NCBI RefSeq assembly: GCF_016464385.1
Contig: NZ_JADMLH010000002.1
Coordinates: 62,001 to 126,000, forward strand
DNA length: 64,000 nucleotides
Direction: 5' to 3'
Source: Nucisporomicrobium flavum
Lineage (GTDB): Bacteria > Actinomycetota > Actinomycetes > Mycobacteriales > Micromonosporaceae
The position numbers and the translations under genes are program-made. Below, piece after piece: positions 34,843-42,620 of the stretch (its first letter is position 1; every line of letters begins with the position of its first letter). The notes under the pieces are model-generated. The model was not told the DNA's origin, did not search any database, and was given only the letters and a program-made list of their open reading frames with translations.

Positions 34843-36069
34843 GTGATCACCGTGGCCTCGCTCGTCCTGCTGGTCGGCGTGCTCGGCTTCGCCGTCGCCC
34901 GGCCGCGGGGGCTGCCCGAGGCAGTTGCCGCGGTGCCTGCCGCCGTCGTCGCGGTGGTGGCCGGGCTCGTCCCGTGGCGCGACGCCGTACGGGAACTGGC
35001 CGAGCTGGGCCCGACGGTCGGCTTCCTCGCGGCGGTGCTGCTGCTGGCCTACCTCGCCGACGAGGCCGGGGTCTTCCGGTACGCCGGCACGATCGCCGCC
35101 CGCTGGAGTCGCGGGTCGCCGCAGCGGCTGCTCGGGCTCGTCTTCGTCATCGCGTCCGTGGTGACCGCGGCGCTCAGCCTCGACGCCACCGTCGTGCTGC
35201 TGACCCCGGTGGTCTTCGCCACTGCGTCGACGCTGGCCGTACGCCCGCGGCCGCACGTGTACGCCTGCAACCACCTGGCGAACTCGGCCTCCCTGCTGCT
35301 GCCGGTGTCCAACCTCACGAACCTGCTCGCGATGTCGGCCGCCGGCCTGTCATTCCTGACGTTCGCCGGGTTGATGGCCCTGCCGTGGCTCGCCGTCATC
35401 GCGGTCGAGTACCTCATCCTGCGCCGCTTCTTCGCCGACGACCTCGGTACGCCGCCGCGCCCCGCCGATGTGCCGGTGGAGCGGCCGCCGCGGTTCGCCC
35501 TGGTCGTACTCGGGCTGACGCTGGCCGGGTTCGCGATCAGCGGGCCGGTGGGCGTGCATCCGGCATGGGTCGCGCTGGGCGGTGCGCTCGTTCTCGCCGT
35601 ACGCCAGAGGGAGCCGGTCGGGACGCTCGTACGCAAGGCCAATCCGGGTTTCTGTCTTTTCGTCCTGGCGCTGGGCGTCGTGGTGCTGGCGGTGAGCCGC
35701 GGCGGGTTCGGCACGATCGTCGACCGTGTGGCGCCGCACCGGCCGGACCTGCTCGGCCTGCTGCTCATGGCGGGCCTGGCCGCCGTGCTGGCGAACCTGC
35801 TCAACAACCTGCCCGCGACGCTGATGCTGCTGCCGCTGGCCGCGCACTCCCCGGGCCTGGTGCTGGCGGTCCTGCTGGGCGCCAACATCGGACCCAACCT
35901 CACGTACGTGGGTTCGCTCGCGACCCTGCTCTGGCGGCGGATCCTGCACCACCGTGGCGCGCCGCCGGTGACGGGGGAGTTCCTGCGGCTCGGCGCGCTG
36001 ACCGTTCCGGCCTGTCTGCTCGTGGGGGTGGCGTCGCTGTGGCTGGGTCTGCGAGTGTCGGGGCTGTGA
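34843..36069 (+). CDS. ArsB/SLC13-family anion permease
   Basis: This 408-residue integral membrane protein has about ten to eleven hydrophobic segments. Two re-entrant-like motifs characterise the ion transporter superfamily: SNLTNLLAMSAAGLS in the first half, and LLNNLPATLMLLPL with GANIGPNLTYVGSLATLLW in the second. It could export arsenite or take up carboxylates or sulfate; the sequence does not decide. The start is GTG 34843. The next gene, a universal stress protein, overlaps by 4 bp (GTGA), a pairing often seen with transporters, where the stress protein may bind nucleotide and regulate the permease. Confidence 0.85.
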   Translation: MITVASLVLLVGVLGFAVARPRGLPEAVAAVPAAVVAVVAGLVPWRDAVRELAELGPTVGFLAAVLLLAYLADEAGVFRYAGTIAARWSRGSPQRLLGLVFVIASVVTAALSLDATVVLLTPVVFATASTLAVRPRPHVYACNHLANSASLLLPVSNLTNLLAMSAAGLSFLTFAGLMALPWLAVIAVEYLILRRFFADDLGTPPRPADVPVERPPRFALVVLGLTLAGFAISGPVGVHPAWVALGGALVLAVRQREPVGTLVRKANPGFCLFVLALGVVVLAVSRGGFGTIVDRVAPHRPDLLGLLLMAGLAAVLANLLNNLPATLMLLPLAAHSPGLVLAVLLGANIGPNLTYVGSLATLLWRRILHHRGAPPVTGEFLRLGALTVPACLLVGVASLWLGLRVSGL

Positions 36070-36509
36070 AGATCCTGGTGTGGCTCGACGAGGGCACGTG
36101 GGAAGCGTGCATCGACGCGGCGCGCGACCTTCCCGGTGACGTCACGCTGCTGCATGTCTCCGATGTGGGCACCGAGGCGGCGCTGAGCGGGTCCGCCGGG
36201 CTGCTGGGCCGGGTCGCCGGCGCCGACCCCGCGGAGCTCCTCGCGGCGGCCGAACGCCGGTTGCTGACCGCGGCCGCGGAACGGCTCGACCGGCCGGCCG
36301 AAGTTCTCACTCTGCGTGGTCGTCCTGAACACGAAGTGCTGGCCTCGTGCGCCTCCGCGGACCTGTTGATCGTGGCCCGTGACGGTGATCAGCGACGCCT
36401 CGGACCCCGCAGCCTGGGCCACCGTACGCGTTTTGTGCTCGATCACGCACCGTGCCGAGTTCTTCTCGTCTGGCCCGGCTCGCCGCCGCCGCTCGGCTCG
36501 ATTCCATGA
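36066..36509 (+). CDS. Universal stress protein-like protein coupled to the permease
   Basis: From the GTG at 36066 (overlapping the permease stop) the product is 147 residues of a UspA fold: VKILVWLDEG at the start, DVTLLHVSDVG, and the nucleotide-binding end LIVARDGD with LGPRSLGHRTRFVLDHAPCRVLLV. The G-2x-G-9x-G pattern is nearly complete. It is cytoplasmic. Translational coupling suggests it regulates or reports on the permease. Confidence 0.85.
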   Translation: MKILVWLDEGTWEACIDAARDLPGDVTLLHVSDVGTEAALSGSAGLLGRVAGADPAELLAAAERRLLTAAAERLDRPAEVLTLRGRPEHEVLASCASADLLIVARDGDQRRLGPRSLGHRTRFVLDHAPCRVLLVWPGSPPPLGSIP

Positions 36510-36749
36510 TCATCTGCCCTGGTCGGATGACGCGCACGTGTCGGTACCGTTACGTCGAATCGGGTACGAACCTCCGACCTGCGACAACCACGGAGAGTGT
36601 CTGTTAAGACGCCGCCCTAATATGTCGCCGTGACGCAAGGTATCAGGCGGAAAACCACCGGATCGGACAACTCGCTCCGGCCACCCGGCGAAAAACTTTC
36701 GCAGATTCGCATCGCGCAGAGTTGTCTATGTCTGTCGTAAAGTTGACGT

Positions 36750-36959
36750 GTGAGAGTTGAGCAGCACTGGTGGAATGGTGACGTCCGGCTCGCGCGCCGG
36801 GACGTCTACGTCCGCACCAATGGAGAAGTCTGGGAGGTCGAAGCCCAGATGGGCGGCCCCCAGGGCAAATCCAAGGTGCAGCAGTGTCCGGGTAAGGCCT
36901 CCGCGCTGATCCTGGCTGACGCGTGGCGCGGTCCACGCTGGCGGTGGCGTCAGATCTGA
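36750..36959 (+). CDS. Small hypothetical protein, Trp-rich
   Basis: This 69-residue protein is beta-rich and contains seven Trp residues (QHWWNG, GEVWEVEAQ, and a WRGPRWRWRQI tail). It has no membrane segment. The GTG at 36750 follows an AT-rich stretch likely to be its promoter. A strong terminator at 37013 ends the unit. I do not recognise a named family; the 240 bp before it hold no gene that I can support. Confidence 0.65.
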   Translation: MRVEQHWWNGDVRLARRDVYVRTNGEVWEVEAQMGGPQGKSKVQQCPGKASALILADAWRGPRWRWRQI

Positions 36960-37012
36960 CGCCAGGAGCCGCCGGGCTGCGCCGCATCTGACTTTCTCTC
37001 GGCCAGCCGTTG

Positions 37013-37047
37013 ACCGGGCCGGACCCTCCCACGGGGTCCGGCCCGGT
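37013..37047 (+). terminator. Strong terminator after the small Trp-rich gene
   Basis: ACCGGGCCGGACCC and its exact complement form a 14-bp stem with a 7-nt loop followed by TCTGTT. Confidence 0.92.
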
Positions 37048-37064
37048 TCTGTTACAACCTCGAC

Positions 37065-37589
37065 ATGCGTCCCGTTGCCGGTCAGGTGCTGCACTTCTCC
37101 GAGGACCCGCACATCGCCCGCTTCGAGCCGCACGTCGCGGCCACCGCCGCCGAGCCCGACCCGTACGTGTGGGCCCTCGACGCCGAGCAGGCGCCCTCCT
37201 ACTGGTTTCCCCGCGACTGCCCGCGGGTGATGGCGTGGCCCGGACCGGACACCGTGGACGCCGACCGCCGCCTCCTCGTCGCGGGCCGCGTGCACGCCAT
37301 CGAGTACGGCTGGCTGCACCGGATGCAGACCGCCCGGGTGTACGCGTACCGCTTCGACGCCGCGCCGTTCCGTCCGATCGGGGCACCGCGGCCGTACGCG
37401 ATGGTCGCCACCGAGCCGGTGCAGCCCCTCGGGCCGCCCGAGCCGGTCGGTGACCTGCTCGCCCTGCACGAGGAAGCCGGCATCGAACTGCGGCTCGTCC
37501 GGGAGCTGTGGCCCCTCTGGGACCTGATCGTCGCCTCATCGCTGCAGGTCAGCGGCATCCGGCTGCGCAATGCGGATCCTCGTTCGTAA
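37065..37589 (+). CDS. DUF6886-like hypothetical protein
   Basis: This 174-residue protein begins GQVLHFSEDPHIARFEPHV, a pattern I associate with DUF6886-type proteins, and continues with YVWALDAEQAPSYWFPRDCPRV and an ELWPLWDLIVASSLQVSGIRLRN end. It is cytoplasmic, with no catalytic motif visible. The layout resembles small RNA-phosphotransferase or ADP-ribosyl folds that recognise a nucleotide, but that is conjecture. ATG 37065 lies 18 bp after the terminator stem of the previous gene. Confidence 0.72.
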   Translation: MRPVAGQVLHFSEDPHIARFEPHVAATAAEPDPYVWALDAEQAPSYWFPRDCPRVMAWPGPDTVDADRRLLVAGRVHAIEYGWLHRMQTARVYAYRFDAAPFRPIGAPRPYAMVATEPVQPLGPPEPVGDLLALHEEAGIELRLVRELWPLWDLIVASSLQVSGIRLRNADPRS

Positions 37590-37671
37590 ACCGGACGGAC
37601 GGGGTGTGCGCCGTCCGATGATCAAACCGCTCTAGATTGAGGAGCCGCGCAACCAGGACGAAAGCGATCCC

Positions 37672-38013
37672 ATGCAGGCCACTGTGACCGATCACCGTAC
37701 CGAAGTCGCCGTGCTCCGCCTGAGCGGCGAACTCGATGCCGGCACCGCCTCGAGACTCCACGACCTCATCGCCGACCTGCTCGAACGCCCGGTCCCGCGG
37801 ATCGTCGTCGACCTCTGCGACCTCAAGTTCTGCGACTCCGTGGGGCTGAGCGCGTTCATCACCGCCAAGCAGGTCATCGTCGCCCGCGGCGGCTGGCTGA
37901 GCTTCGCCGGCGCCAACCCGTTCGTCACCGAGCTGCTCGACACGGTCGGGCTGAGCCGCTACTTCGCGATCTTCCCCGAGGTCGACGACGCCATCGCGGC
38001 GGCCCGCATCTAG
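37672..38013 (+). CDS. STAS-domain anti-sigma factor antagonist
   Basis: The 113-residue product is a single STAS domain with the regulatory serine in LKFCDSVGLSAF (Ser56). In partner-switching systems the unphosphorylated form binds an anti-sigma kinase and frees a sigma factor. No kinase or phosphatase partner is next to it, so it is an orphan here. The ATG follows AGGACGAAAG at suitable spacing. Length is normal. Confidence 0.93.
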   Translation: MQATVTDHRTEVAVLRLSGELDAGTASRLHDLIADLLERPVPRIVVDLCDLKFCDSVGLSAFITAKQVIVARGGWLSFAGANPFVTELLDTVGLSRYFAIFPEVDDAIAAARI

Positions 38014-38043
38014 CGAGCGCGCGCCGGCCTCTTCGTCGGGACG

Positions 38044-38787
38044 TCAGCCCTGTTCCGGCGTGACCTGGAGGCTCTGCCGGAGGCGTCCGTACTCCGCTTC
38101 CGCGCCGATCGCCGCCCGGTGCCCGGGCTGGGTGACGTAGTGGTGAATGGCCCGGGACAGGAACCACAGGTCGACATTGGTCACGGTCCGCACCTTCCGG
38201 CCAGGCGGAAGCCCTCGACGCTGCACCAGCTCGGGATTCCGGTAGGCGAACTCCAGCTGGCCGGGCTTGCCGGTCGGATACGCGGGACGCTCGAGGTCGA
38301 ACGCGTCCCACGGAACGAACAGCGACCCGGCCACCGAGCGATCCAGCACACCGTCGTGACGCAGCTCGAGGCCGGGGTTGATCCACAGGGTTCGCACGAG
38401 CAGAACGAGCGCCACCGCGTAGCAGACCAGGGAGGCCAGGTCGAGCTGCCACAGATCCTCGCGGCCCGCCACGTCGCGCAGGCCCGAACCCACGTTCGAG
38501 CTCGCGATCGGCACCCACGCGCCCAGCAGGAAGACCGTGCCGGGGCCGACCGGCGTCGCGAACGCGCGCAGGTCGGGAGCGACTTCGAGGGTCGTGGGCC
38601 GCCGGTTGAACGCCGCGATCGCCAGAGCGCCGCCGAGCAGCACGACGCCGACCTCCCAGGGGAAGAGCGTCCGGGTCACGTCGGCGCGGCGGGCGTTGAG
38701 AACGACCAGGACAACCGCCACGGCCAGCTCGACGGCCACGATGAGGCGCCGGTGGCGGGCGGTGGCGGCCATCAGGCGGCTCAACAT
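38044..38787 (-). CDS. Membrane protein with PH-like domain, hypothetical
   Basis: The ATG at 38787 gives 247 residues. Two membrane segments near 17-32 and 45-60 are followed by a soluble stretch, another pair near 88-105 and 118-137, and a C-terminal beta-rich region (LELRHDGVLDRSVAGSLFVPWDAFDL) similar to bacterial PH/DUF304-type domains. It is a hypothetical envelope protein, convergent with the STAS gene with 30 bp between. No function can be assigned. Confidence 0.65.
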   Translation of the reverse strand: MLSRLMAATARHRRLIVAVELAVAVVLVVLNARRADVTRTLFPWEVGVVLLGGALAIAAFNRRPTTLEVAPDLRAFATPVGPGTVFLLGAWVPIASSNVGSGLRDVAGREDLWQLDLASLVCYAVALVLLVRTLWINPGLELRHDGVLDRSVAGSLFVPWDAFDLERPAYPTGKPGQLEFAYRNPELVQRRGLPPGRKVRTVTNVDLWFLSRAIHHYVTQPGHRAAIGAEAEYGRLRQSLQVTPEQG

Positions 38788-38828
38788 GATCAAGAAGGTA
38801 CGCCGTACGCGCCAGCGCCGCTGTCCCC

Positions 38829-38939
38829 TCAGCGTCGGCGGTTCTTCAGCATCAAAGCCACCAGGGCGGCGGCGATGGAGACGACGGCGACGACGCACAC
38901 CAGCACCAGCAGGACGTGCCACGGCTTGAGGGCTCCCAT
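38829..38939 (-). CDS. 36-residue membrane micropeptide with a TatA-like N-terminus
   Basis: An ATG at 38939 opens a 36-codon frame beginning MGALKPWHVLLVL and ending in a basic LKNRRR, with one hydrophobic helix between. The beginning resembles actinobacterial TatA (MG-L-PWH pattern), but the amphipathic helix and FG-K motif that make TatA work are absent. It could be an independent small membrane protein, a regulatory decoy, or chance. The Shine-Dalgarno is weak. It lies 41 bp upstream of the previous gene on the same strand. Confidence 0.45.
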   Translation of the reverse strand: MGALKPWHVLLVLVCVVAVVSIAAALVALMLKNRRR

Positions 38940-39025
38940 GATCGCAAACCGCACCGATCAGCAGCGGTCCTGCCATCCGCCGAAAGGCAGAACGGCCTGG
39001 TCGGGGCGCCGGGGAAGCGAAAAGG

Positions 39026-39043
39026 CCGGACCCGCGGGTCCGG
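39026..39043 (+). terminator. Orphan terminator-like hairpin at the edge of the accessory patch
   Basis: CCGGACCC and GGGTCCGG form a perfect 8-bp stem with a 2-nt loop after GAAAAGG. No forward gene ends just before it, and the truncated HIT frame begins right after it. Confidence 0.5.
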
Positions 39044-39045
39044 GC

Positions 39046-39243
39046 ATCGCCGTTTGGCAAAATAACGGTGTTCCGGCGCATCAAGCGATCCCGCACGTGC
39101 ACTTCCACGTAGCAGGAACTCTTCCCGGCGGAGGAACAAACTGGGGCGATGTTCCCGAGCGATCAGTCGCTGAGACCGATCGCATCGCGGAGAAGCTACG
39201 CGCTTCGCTGGCCATCTACGACGATGGTCGGCCGGAGGGGTGA
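39046..39243 (+). pseudogene. HIT-family protein, 5'-truncated
   Basis: About 65 codons of a HIT protein remain: VWQNNGVPAHQAIPHVHFHVAG contains the HxHxH nucleotide-binding triad near its start, followed by a GGGTNWGDVPERSV region and a short helix to TGA 39243. A normal HIT protein has about 60-80 residues before this point. Here the frame runs back into a hairpin with no start and no homology. Codon use is less GC-biased than in neighbours. It is probably a remnant left by rearrangement at the edge of the mobile patch. Confidence 0.8.
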
Positions 39244-39260
39244 CGGATGTTCTCTCCTAG

Positions 39261-39276
39261 TACGGCAGCCGCCGTT
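39261..39276 (+). repeat. Extra IS701-type terminal repeat (left-end copy 1)
   Basis: TACGGCAGCCGCCGTT is identical to the ends of the IS701-like remnant at 41926-42505 and, like those, is preceded by CTAG (39257-39260). Similarity continues as CGAGATCGTG. Confidence 0.88.
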
Positions 39277-39381
39277 CGAGATCGTGCCTACCAGATGGCG
39301 GCGAATGGGTTCCGTCCAGCATGTTGCGACAAACCGTGCAGCTCGCCCCCGAAGGTCACGGGTAAGCAGGGTGTGGCGTGG

Positions 39382-39409
39382 CTCGATCCACCATAACTCG
39401 ATCCACCAT
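39382..39409. repeat. 13-bp direct repeat upstream of the cassette regulator
   Basis: CTCGATCCACCAT occurs at 39382-39394 and 39397-39409 (period 15), followed by AGAGG, and a CCATTAGGG echo lies at 39458-39466. The regulator starts at 39468, so these may be its binding sites. Confidence 0.6.
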
Positions 39410-39467
39410 TAGAGGTCGGGCCGCTGCCAACGCGGGGTTCATCGTGCTGCTTAGCGACCATTAGGGT

Positions 39468-40544
39468 GTGGTCGTGCCGATCACGTTGCAGCTTCCTGCA
39501 GGTCGGGCCCCAGCGGTGACGTTCGCGGTCTCGCCGATGGTGGAGCTGGCCTGGGCGTGGCATGTGCTGGTCGGTGCTGAGCATCACCCGGAGCGTGGGG
39601 AGTGGGCGGCGCGAGTCCTCGGTGAGTTGCCAGACGACCTGGCCGCAGAGTTGGACGCATGGTCGTTCGCGGTACGGGCGGTCCGCGCGACGGTGTTCGC
39701 GGATCCGACGCTGCCGCTAGCCTCCGGCTGGGATCAGGCGGTGACGGCGCTGCGGAGGATGCCTCCCGCACAGTTCGCTGCTGCGATGCTTCGACCGCTG
39801 CTGCGAGTGGGCGGTCGATCCGGCGACTTGGCCGACCATCGCGTGCGTGCCGAATTGGTGGCTCTGACGCGGGCTCGGGGAGCGGGGGCGGTGCGGGCGG
39901 TGCGGCTGGTCCTGGAGAAGCCTGGCGCGGCGCAGGCCGCCGTGGTCGGCCTTCTGGAGGGCTGCTGGTCGGCCTTCTTTGCGGCCGAGTGGCGCCAAAT
40001 CGAGCCCGCGCTGTGTGGTGAGGTGCGGTCGCGGTTGGGCACGAGTGCGCGCGGCGACCTCCGCGCCGCCTTGTCTGGCTTGTCTCCTGCGATCGCCGTC
40101 GGTGAGGACGGCCGCGTCGCCATAGACAAGGTGCAGAGCAAGTCACTGGCGGTGTCCGAACGTGGGCTGGTGCTGGTTCCGACCGTCTTCGGCACTCCAC
40201 ACGTGTACGTCGCCGACGAGGCGGGCCGTCCGGTGGTGGTGCATTACCCGTTCCCGCCGCCGGAGCGTGCGGCCGACCGGCGACTGGCCCTGCGGCGGCT
40301 CGACGTGCTCGCTCATCCGGCGCGCCTGGAGGTGTGCCGCGCCATCGCGGTCGAGCCCAGGTCAGCCCGGGAGATCGCCCGACTCTGGCGCCTCGACGAG
40401 ACCGCGGTGACCAAGCACCTGTCCGCTCTGCGCGCCGCTGGACTGGTCCGCGCGGAGCGGGTTGGGCATTTTGTCCGGTACTCCCTGGAGGCGTCTGCCA
40501 TCCAGACGATCGGCGCCGACCTGCTCGGCGTGCTCCGCCGGTGA
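39468..40544 (+). CDS. ArsR-type transcriptional regulator with long N-terminal sensor domain (DUF5937-like)
   Basis: This 358-residue protein has an all-alpha N-terminal region (about 1-240) of the DUF5937 type and a C-terminal ArsR winged helix (about 265-350): RLDVLAHPARLEVCRAIA, SAREIARLWRLDETAVTKHL and AERVGHFVRYSLE. It likely controls the next two genes and itself. It starts at GTG 39468 (39474 is also possible) very close behind a CATTAG-like -10, so the mRNA may be leaderless. Codon use is less GC3-rich than the chromosome, consistent with import with the patch. Confidence 0.82.
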   Translation: MVVPITLQLPAGRAPAVTFAVSPMVELAWAWHVLVGAEHHPERGEWAARVLGELPDDLAAELDAWSFAVRAVRATVFADPTLPLASGWDQAVTALRRMPPAQFAAAMLRPLLRVGGRSGDLADHRVRAELVALTRARGAGAVRAVRLVLEKPGAAQAAVVGLLEGCWSAFFAAEWRQIEPALCGEVRSRLGTSARGDLRAALSGLSPAIAVGEDGRVAIDKVQSKSLAVSERGLVLVPTVFGTPHVYVADEAGRPVVVHYPFPPPERAADRRLALRRLDVLAHPARLEVCRAIAVEPRSAREIARLWRLDETAVTKHLSALRAAGLVRAERVGHFVRYSLEASAIQTIGADLLGVLRR

Positions 40545-40558
40545 TTCCCTGCTGAAGA

Positions 40559-40583
40559 CTGGCAGGCATTGGCTGCCTGCCAG
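40559..40583. promoter_or_regulatory. Palindrome over the promoter of the DinB/phosphatase pair
   Basis: CTGGCAGGCA (40559-40568) and TGCCTGCCAG (40574-40583) are perfect complements. TTGGCT at 40569-40574 could be the -35 and TACCGT at 40594-40599 the -10, so the palindrome surrounds the -35. It may be the operator of the upstream ArsR-type regulator, or its terminator. Confidence 0.6.
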
Positions 40584-40606
40584 CGGTACCTCCTACCGTG
40601 GCGGCC

Positions 40607-41131
40607 ATGTTGACGCTCGGCGAGACGATGCGGCGGTTGGCCGCCGACCGGGACGTGCTGATGGACCGGATCGCGGATCGGACAGAGGAGGAGGTGTCCG
40701 CGGGGTATCGGGTGCGTGGTGGTCCTCTCGGTGACTTTTGCGAATCGCTGCGTGATTTGGTCGCACACGTGCTGATGTGGGACGAGATTAACCTCGCCGT
40801 ACTGGCCGAGGCGCGCCAAGGACGTGCGCACTGGAGCCTGGACGCGCGTTGGGAGGAGCCTCAGATCGGCACGCGGCTCAACCGTTCGGGCGTGATGGCT
40901 GGGCGGGAGTTGCCCGTGGAACTGGTTGTGCACCGGTTCCAGGTGGTGCGGGGCGCGCTGATCGACGACCTGAGCCGATACGATGAGGAGCGGTGGTTGG
41001 CGCCGGTCGATCTGCCGGGCGGCAGATCACGGTCGATGAGTGAGCTGGCGCAGTACGTCATGACCGTCCCAGGCCATGAGCCGTACTGGCATGCGGCCAT
41101 TCATTTGGGTGAGCTGGCGGCAGCGGCATGA
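40607..41131 (+). CDS. DinB-superfamily protein of the cassette
   Basis: ATG 40607 lies 7 bp behind a TACCGT -10, suggesting a leaderless start; GTG 40598 is an alternative. The 174-residue product is a four-helix bundle of the DinB/MDMPI type with candidate metal histidines in RDLVAHVLMWDE and MTVPGHEPYWHAAIHLGE. It probably catalyses a thiol-dependent detoxification step. An ATGA overlap couples it to the phosphatase gene. Codon use again departs from the surrounding chromosome. Confidence 0.75.
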   Translation: MLTLGETMRRLAADRDVLMDRIADRTEEEVSAGYRVRGGPLGDFCESLRDLVAHVLMWDEINLAVLAEARQGRAHWSLDARWEEPQIGTRLNRSGVMAGRELPVELVVHRFQVVRGALIDDLSRYDEERWLAPVDLPGGRSRSMSELAQYVMTVPGHEPYWHAAIHLGELAAAA

Positions 41132-41919
41132 CGCCGCTGTACGTGGCGGCGGACATCCATGGTCACCGGTCCGAGTTCTGGGAGTCGCTTGGCGAGGCCG
41201 GGCTCGTCGACCGCACTGGGCACTGGTCCGGGGGTGGCGCGCGGATGTGGCTGCTCGGCGACTACGTCGATCGCGGCCCGGACGGTATCGGCGTCATCAA
41301 CGACATCCAGCGGCTCGCAGTCTCCGCAACTGCCGTGGGCGGCCACGTCGGGGCGCTGTTGGGCAACCACGAGGTGCAGTTACTCGCCGCGCACCGGTTC
41401 GGCACCATGCCCGTTGCCGGGTGGGACGAGCCCGGCGGGTTTCAAGGTGGCTGGGCGCGGTTCGGCGGACGTGAGAAGGACCTGCGCCGGCTGACGCCAC
41501 AGCATATTGAGTGGATGACACATCTGCCTGCGGTCGCGGTTGTCGACGGGTTCCTGCTCGTGCACTCCGACACCGCCCGATACCTGGAACTAGGATCTAG
41601 TGTGGCCACCGTGAACGCGGCAGTCACCATGGCCCTAGGCTCCAGCGACCCCGCGGCATGGCTGGACTTCTGTGGCCGGATGAGCGATCGGGGTGCCTTC
41701 CGTGACGCCGAGTCGGCGAAACCCGACGATCGAGTATCGATGATGCTGCGCACGCTCGGGGGCAACGTGCTCGTCCACGGCCACAGCACCCTCACCAAGC
41801 ACTTCGGCGTGGCGCCGCAGGACGTCACAGCTGCGCTGCCGTACGCCGACGACAGAGTCATCGCCATCGACGGCGGCGTCTATGAGGGCGGCCGGATCCT
41901 GCTCACTCAACTCCGCTGA
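41128..41919 (+). CDS. PPP-family metallophosphoesterase (serine/threonine phosphatase-like)
   Basis: This 263-residue protein has all signature blocks of PPP-type phosphatases: ADIHGH (Asp9, His11), LLGDYVDRG (Asp45), LLGNHE (Asn80, His81), LVHSD and LVHGHST. It could dephosphorylate proteins or small molecules such as diadenosine polyphosphates; the family splits both ways. Translation is coupled to the DinB gene. It ends just before the second IS701 left end. Together the three genes look like a self-contained regulated cassette. Confidence 0.88.
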   Translation: MTPLYVAADIHGHRSEFWESLGEAGLVDRTGHWSGGGARMWLLGDYVDRGPDGIGVINDIQRLAVSATAVGGHVGALLGNHEVQLLAAHRFGTMPVAGWDEPGGFQGGWARFGGREKDLRRLTPQHIEWMTHLPAVAVVDGFLLVHSDTARYLELGSSVATVNAAVTMALGSSDPAAWLDFCGRMSDRGAFRDAESAKPDDRVSMMLRTLGGNVLVHGHSTLTKHFGVAPQDVTAALPYADDRVIAIDGGVYEGGRILLTQLR

Positions 41920-41925
41920 CCCTAG

Positions 41926-42505
41926 TACGGCAGCCGCCGTTTGAGATCATGCTGGTGAAGCGGCGTGGACGCGAGGCGGCCACCGCGTGATCTCGATGAC
42001 GTGTGCACCGACGCTGACCCCGACGACGGCGGCCGGCACAGCCTCCTGATCAGAAAGAACACCACCACCGGTGAACTGGCCTTCTACCGCTGCTGGACCC
42101 CACACCAGGCCACCCTCGCCCAACTCGTGCGGGTCGCGGGCATCCGCTGGACCGTCGAGGAAAGCTTCCAGGCCGCCAAGGGCCAGGTCGGCCTCGACCA
42201 GCGCCAGGTCCGCCGCTGGGACTCCTGGCACCGCTTCATCACCCTCGCCCTGGCCGCCCTCGCCGTCCTGACGGATCTGCGCCGCCGACGCGACCGACGA
42301 CTCAACCGACAGTCGGCTGATCAAGCTGACCATCAACGAGATCCGCCGCCTGATCAACGCCTGCATCATCCGCCCGATCAGCGACCTCGCCCACCGTTTG
42401 CACTGGTCAGGCTGGCGACGCCAGCACCAAGCCCGAGCCCGAGCCCACCACACACGCCGCCTCAATCTCGAACTTCAGCCATGATCCCGAACGGCGGCTG
42501 CCGTA
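41926..42505 (+). mobile_element. Decayed IS701-family element
   Basis: The ends are TACGGCAGCCGCCGTT at 41926 and its complement at 42490-42505, each flanked by CTAG (41922-41925 and 42506-42509), the target duplication expected for IS701 (YTAR). The interior is only 580 bp and holds a C-terminal transposase fragment. A full element would be well over 1 kb, so most of the left side is deleted. Confidence 0.88.
41965..42484 (+). pseudogene. IS701-family transposase, 5'-deleted and frameshifted
   Basis: The remaining part includes RHSLLIRKNTTTGELAFYRC, QLVRVAGIRWTVEESFQAAK and DSWHRFITLALAALAVL, characteristic of the C-terminal half of actinobacterial IS701 DDE transposases, including the catalytic Glu in VEESF. 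At about 42271-42274 the frame shifts by one base: ICAADATDDSTDSRLIKLT and INEIRRLINACIIRP continue in the next frame to TGA 42482-42484. The N-terminal half with the two catalytic Asp residues is missing, so it cannot encode an active enzyme. Confidence 0.88.
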
Positions 42506-42620
42506 CTAGATCGGACCGCAGCGTGCGACGGTCCGCGCGGCGGTGCGGTCACCCCGGATGAACCTTGCTTGGGCGGCTCAGCTCTCTTCACTGAGACGGG
42601 AACTGAGACGCAGGTAGCAC

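Larger units (their letters stand above)
39261..42505. mobile_element. Possible 3.2-kb IS701-end-flanked unit with three passenger genes
   Basis: The left-end copy at 39261 and the inverted end at 42505 are in the orientation needed for a transposable unit, and both outer flanks are CTAG. Inside lie a regulator, a DinB-like gene, a phosphatase and the decayed IS. The unit may instead be two separate insertions. Mobility would need an external transposase, because the internal one is broken. Confidence 0.4.

Noticed and set aside
38829..38939. Functional TatA gene
   Set aside because: Only the first residues resemble TatA; the hinge and amphipathic helix are missing.
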